Shown: one piece after another, positions 5,777 to 8,706 of the stretch | Layout: the number at the start of each line of letters is the position of its first letter | Numbering within the stretch: the first letter of the stretch is position 1 | From: an uncultured Alistipes sp. | GTDB lineage: Bacteria > Bacteroidota > Bacteroidia > Bacteroidales > Rikenellaceae | Direction: 5' to 3' | Assembly: GCA_934754975.1 (NCBI GenBank) | Contig: CAKVKI010000108.1 | Span: 1-8,706 of the forward strand | Length of the DNA: 8,706 nt | Made by a program: the position numbers and the translations under genes | The notes under the pieces: model-generated | The model's database searches: none | Told to the model about the DNA's origin: nothing | What the model saw: only the letters and a program-made list of their open reading frames with translations

Positions 5777-7288
5777 CTAAGACCAGCCCTGGGTCTGCGT
5801 GATCTTGTTGTTCTTGTTCATCGCACTCTTCGACACGGGCATCAGCAGCTGGTTGGGACGCGAAGTGTCGATGCCGCACTGGCCCAGCCCGTCCACATAA
5901 CGGTAGGGGTTATAATCATGGATCACTCCCAGGCGGATCAGCGTGAAATAGACGTTGCCCTCTTCGGCGAACTCCTTGAGGTTCTCGTCCACGAGCGCCT
6001 GTCTGACGGCCGCAGCCGAGGAGTCGGTGTAGAAATTCGCTTTGCCGTAAGCGCGCTGCGCCAGCGTATTGAGGGCCGTGAGCGCTCCCGAATAGTTCTT
6101 CCGGTGGTAACGCAGTTCGGCCAGCATGGTGTAATACTGCGCATAGCGGTAAAGGACGAAATCCTGCTCCCAGACCATCGTCCCCGTAGAGATATTGCCG
6201 ATGAACTTGTTGGGCCATTGGATGATACTGTACATATCGCTCACGCCCGTACGCTCCATGTAGGTTGCATCGACCCGCTGGTCGCCCAGCGTTTTGCTCT
6301 GTTTGAGGAAGTCGATAAAGTCGTCCGAATAGAGGAACCACTGGTTCGAATTGACGGGAACCCCGTCGGGAGCGTTGCGGTACTCGGCCTTGATCTGGGT
6401 GCTGCCCCAGATAAAATAGGAGTAGTAGCTCCCCGACGTATACTCGCCGTTCTCCAAGTGCAGGGCGAAAGCGATCTCCTTGTTTTTCTTGTTCGAGATG
6501 CTGAAAACGTCGGCGAACCGGTCGAGCAGATCGGCCGACTGCACGGCTTCCAGAGCCGTTTCGGCCATCGTCAGGTAACCGTCGCCGCCGCCCGCCGCGG
6601 CATACATCCAGAGCGCGAAATCGGCCCGGAGCAGACTGACGTTGTCAGCCGTCGCATAGTAACAGCCCTTCGTATTGGTCTTGATATACCCAGCCGCAGC
6701 GTTCAGGTCGTCTTCGATCCGGGCATAGACTTCGGCGACCGGCTGGCGCGACGGATAGATCGCTTCGCCGGTTCCCTCGGTCGGGGAAGTAATCACCGGA
6801 GCGTCGCCCCACACGCGGGCGATCCAGAAGTAGCAGTACGCCCGGATGAAACGGGCGTTGCCCAGGCAGTAGTTCATATTCTCCTCGGACATGCTGATTC
6901 CGGGGGCGTATTTGAGGACCTGATTGCACTGGTCGATGGTCGTGTAGAGGTAGCTCCAGTCGGTCGAAGGGTCGGACGCGCTGAGGGTATTGAGCATGAC
7001 GTTCAGCATGTCGTTGTCGCACAGCGAACGGTCGGTGCCTTTACCCCACATGGCAGGCCCTACGCGCAGTTCGCCCCAGAAGAAAGGATTGGCTTTGCTT
7101 TGGGCGAACGCCTGCCGCAGGCGATAGTAAATGCCGGTAGTGGCGGTGAGGGCGTCGCTCTCGCTGGTCCACATGTTGGTGGTATTGAGCTTGTCGGACT
7201 GCGTGATGTCGAGTTCTCCGTGACAGGAAGTACTCAGCGCAACCGAGGCGGCACCCAGAACAGAAAGGATTATTCCATATATTTTCAT
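5777..7288 (-). CDS. SusD/RagB family outer-membrane lipoprotein
   Basis: A 503-residue surface lipoprotein that acts as the substrate-binding lid of the SusC transporter encoded just upstream. The signal peptide ends LSTSC with C22 as the likely lipidated residue; Ser at -3 makes this a loose lipobox, common in SusD proteins. Family landmarks in order are the N-terminal LDITQSD near 26-32; GNARFIRAYCYFWIARVWGDAPV at 143-165, matching the SusD pattern of an RA helix then an aromatic helix and GD-P; a helix around LYRYAQYYTMLAELRYH corresponding to the usual R-YAE-LL-AEA segment; the NLKEFAEEGNVYFTLIRLG segment; and the terminal ITQTQGW, equal to the usual N-x-x-QN-GW ending. The length is normal for the family. 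It lies 38 bp after susC and 34 bp before the BACON lipoprotein gene, so co-transcription is likely. The substrate cannot be inferred from the sequence. The ATG at 7286-7288 begins the signal peptide. Confidence 0.95.
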   Translation of the reverse strand: MKIYGIILSVLGAASVALSTSCHGELDITQSDKLNTTNMWTSESDALTATTGIYYRLRQAFAQSKANPFFWGELRVGPAMWGKGTDRSLCDNDMLNVMLNTLSASDPSTDWSYLYTTIDQCNQVLKYAPGISMSEENMNYCLGNARFIRAYCYFWIARVWGDAPVITSPTEGTGEAIYPSRQPVAEVYARIEDDLNAAAGYIKTNTKGCYYATADNVSLLRADFALWMYAAAGGGDGYLTMAETALEAVQSADLLDRFADVFSISNKKNKEIAFALHLENGEYTSGSYYSYFIWGSTQIKAEYRNAPDGVPVNSNQWFLYSDDFIDFLKQSKTLGDQRVDATYMERTGVSDMYSIIQWPNKFIGNISTGTMVWEQDFVLYRYAQYYTMLAELRYHRKNYSGALTALNTLAQRAYGKANFYTDSSAAAVRQALVDENLKEFAEEGNVYFTLIRLGVIHDYNPYRYVDGLGQCGIDTSRPNQLLMPVSKSAMNKNNKITQTQGWS

Positions 7289-7326
7289 AGTATTCTTGTT
7301 TTTAGATCACCGAATCATCCGCACGC

Positions 7327-8706
7327 TCAGAAGGTCGCCTTCAGGCCGAACAGCACCTTGCGCGTCGGGGGATAGTTGTTGAACGAGGTGGCGCTCGAAC
7401 TGGTAACGCTGTACATGCCCGTCGAACTGCCGACCGAAGCGGATTCGGGCGAGATGCCCTTGACGCCGGTCCAGTAACAGAGCGTGTTTCCCGAGACGGA
7501 AACGGTCAGGCGGCCCAGGCCGACCTTGCGGATCCAGCGCAGCGGGAGATCGTAGGAGAGGGTCACGTCGCGCAGGCAGAGGTAGTCGGCCTTCTGCACG
7601 TTGACATTCGAAATACGCGAATAGTTGCGGTTGCCGCCGTCGGCGTCGTTGGGAGTCAGGCGGGCGAACTTGGTGTCGTCGCCGGGCTTCTGCCAGGTAT
7701 TCAGCGCATCGTTCACCAGGTTCCAGTTGCAGTTGCCCATCGAAGTCTGGAAGCACCGCGTATACTGGTAGTTATAGATCGAGTGTCCCAGCGCATAGTC
7801 GAGGTAGACCGAGAGGGTCAGGTTCTTGAATTTGAAGGTATTGTTCATGCCGCCGGTCGAATGGGGCACGGCATTGCCCAGCAGGAACATATCCTCGCCG
7901 TTGATCTGCTCCCGGCCGTCGGCCGTAAGCGCCGAACCGGCGCGGTTTTTCCATTCGTAGTCGCCCACGTCCTTGCGTCCGGCGATCGACAGACCGTCCG
8001 AACGGCGGTAGCCGTGCGAGTTGGAGTCGTAAAGCGCGGCGTCGGCCTGTGCTTCGGATTCGATGATATGGGAGGTCTTGTAGCCGTAGATACGGCCCAG
8101 CGGCTCGCCGACGGCCGTGCCGCCGAAACGGTAGCCCGACTCGGACATCGTGTAACCGCCGATGCGCCACGCATCCCTGCCGTCGATATCCTTATAGTAG
8201 TATTCGGCGGGCAGCGAAAGCACCTTGTTGGCGTTGAACGAATAGGTAAGATCGGTCGTCCAGGTAAAGTTCCCGGTGCTGATGTTGACCGACGAAATTT
8301 CGAATTCGAAACCATAGAAGCGGATCGAGCCGACATTCTGCATGGCCGAGCCGTAACCCGACGTGTCGGGCAGCGAAACGTCGAACAGCTGGTCTTCGGA
8401 TTTCTTGTTGTAATAGTCCGCCGATACGCGCAGGCGGTTGTTCAGGAACGCCATGTCGAGACCGATATCGAACTGCTTGGTCTTCTCCCACGTCAGGCCC
8501 AGGTTGGGCAGCGTCGAAGCGAGCGTCGCACCCGAACCGGCATAGATGCCCGTCACGCTGTAAGCGCCCAGCGTATCGTAATAATCGACGTTGTTGTTAC
8601 CCGTCAGGCCGTAGCTCAGGCGGAGTTTCAGCTGGTTGAATTTCTCGATGTTCCAGAACTTCTCCTCGGAAACGACCCAGCCGGCCGAAACGGCGGGGAA
8701 ATAGCC
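7327..8706 (-). CDS. SusC/RagA family TonB-dependent outer-membrane transporter (N-terminal part outside window)
   Basis: The C-terminal 459 residues of a SusC-type TonB-dependent beta-barrel transporter that imports ligands delivered by the partner SusD. The frame is open to the last base of the window, so the signal peptide, carboxypeptidase-like domain, TonB box and plug lie beyond it; full-length SusC proteins are about 1000 residues. Visible family features are FPAVSAGWVVSEEKFW at the start of the fragment, LKLRLSYGLTGNNN, LTWEKTKQFDIGLDMAFLNNRL and VSADYYNKKSEDQLFD, then alternating barrel strands, and the terminal YPPTRKVLFGLKATF ending in the C-terminal Phe typical of outer-membrane barrels. 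An in-frame ATG at 8554-8556 is internal, because clear SusC sequence precedes it. The stop is 38 bp before susD. The promoter of the unit must lie outside the window. Confidence 0.95.
   Translation of the reverse strand, partial: GYFPAVSAGWVVSEEKFWNIEKFNQLKLRLSYGLTGNNNVDYYDTLGAYSVTGIYAGSGATLASTLPNLGLTWEKTKQFDIGLDMAFLNNRLRVSADYYNKKSEDQLFDVSLPDTSGYGSAMQNVGSIRFYGFEFEISSVNISTGNFTWTTDLTYSFNANKVLSLPAEYYYKDIDGRDAWRIGGYTMSESGYRFGGTAVGEPLGRIYGYKTSHIIESEAQADAALYDSNSHGYRRSDGLSIAGRKDVGDYEWKNRAGSALTADGREQINGEDMFLLGNAVPHSTGGMNNTFKFKNLTLSVYLDYALGHSIYNYQYTRCFQTSMGNCNWNLVNDALNTWQKPGDDTKFARLTPNDADGGNRNYSRISNVNVQKADYLCLRDVTLSYDLPLRWIRKVGLGRLTVSVSGNTLCYWTGVKGISPESASVGSSTGMYSVTSSSATSFNNYPPTRKVLFGLKATF

Noticed and set aside
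5918..7375. A 485-codon open frame on the plus strand opposite susD
   Set aside because: It is in register with susD codons and is explained by avoidance of TTA, CTA and TCA. No motif or start context supports it.
7327..8556. A complete 409-residue gene starting at the ATG at 8556
   Set aside because: The frame continues upstream to the window edge with clear SusC sequence, so this ATG is an internal methionine of a larger transporter.

Overview
The window looks like a piece of a GC-rich member of the Bacteroidales. An Alistipes-like gut organism would fit, but the genus is inferred from style alone. The evidence is a SusC/SusD pair, BACON-domain and FISUMP-like lipoprotein modules, a Bacteroidetes-type TAnnTTTG promoter element, and start codons without Shine-Dalgarno sequences. 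All six genes lie on the minus strand, so transcription runs from the right edge to the left edge. Both edges cut a gene.

Right module (8706 down to about 2807): the C-terminal part of a SusC/RagA TonB-dependent transporter, then a SusD-like lipoprotein, then a 624-residue lipoprotein (two BACON domains, a SusE/SusF-like beta domain and a C-terminal FISUMP-like domain), then a lipoprotein of the glycerophosphodiester phosphodiesterase (GDPD) family. Gaps are 38, 34 and 61 bp. The 61-bp gap holds a strong stem-loop. An intrinsic terminator at 2807-2837 closes the unit. The likely working model is capture at the cell surface by SusD and the BACON protein, cleavage of a phosphodiester by the GDPD protein, and import through SusC. 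The substrate cannot be read from the sequence.

Left module (2749 down to 1): a small regulator with an N-terminal heavy-metal-associated (HMA) fold carrying MxCxxC, fused to an AraC-type DNA-binding domain. It is followed after 218 bp by a CopA-like P1B-type copper ATPase whose last part runs off the left edge. The 218-bp gap contains a good -7 element for copA. Just upstream of it are direct repeats of TTACAnnATTCGGGA spaced 21 bp apart, with two weaker copies continuing at about 20 bp. This is the expected layout for an AraC-type activator that senses copper through its own HMA domain and switches on the exporter. It is the most interesting regulatory signal in the window.

The two modules appear functionally unrelated. 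No tRNA, rRNA, CRISPR array, insertion sequence or phage feature was seen, and no intergenic stretch exceeds 300 bp.
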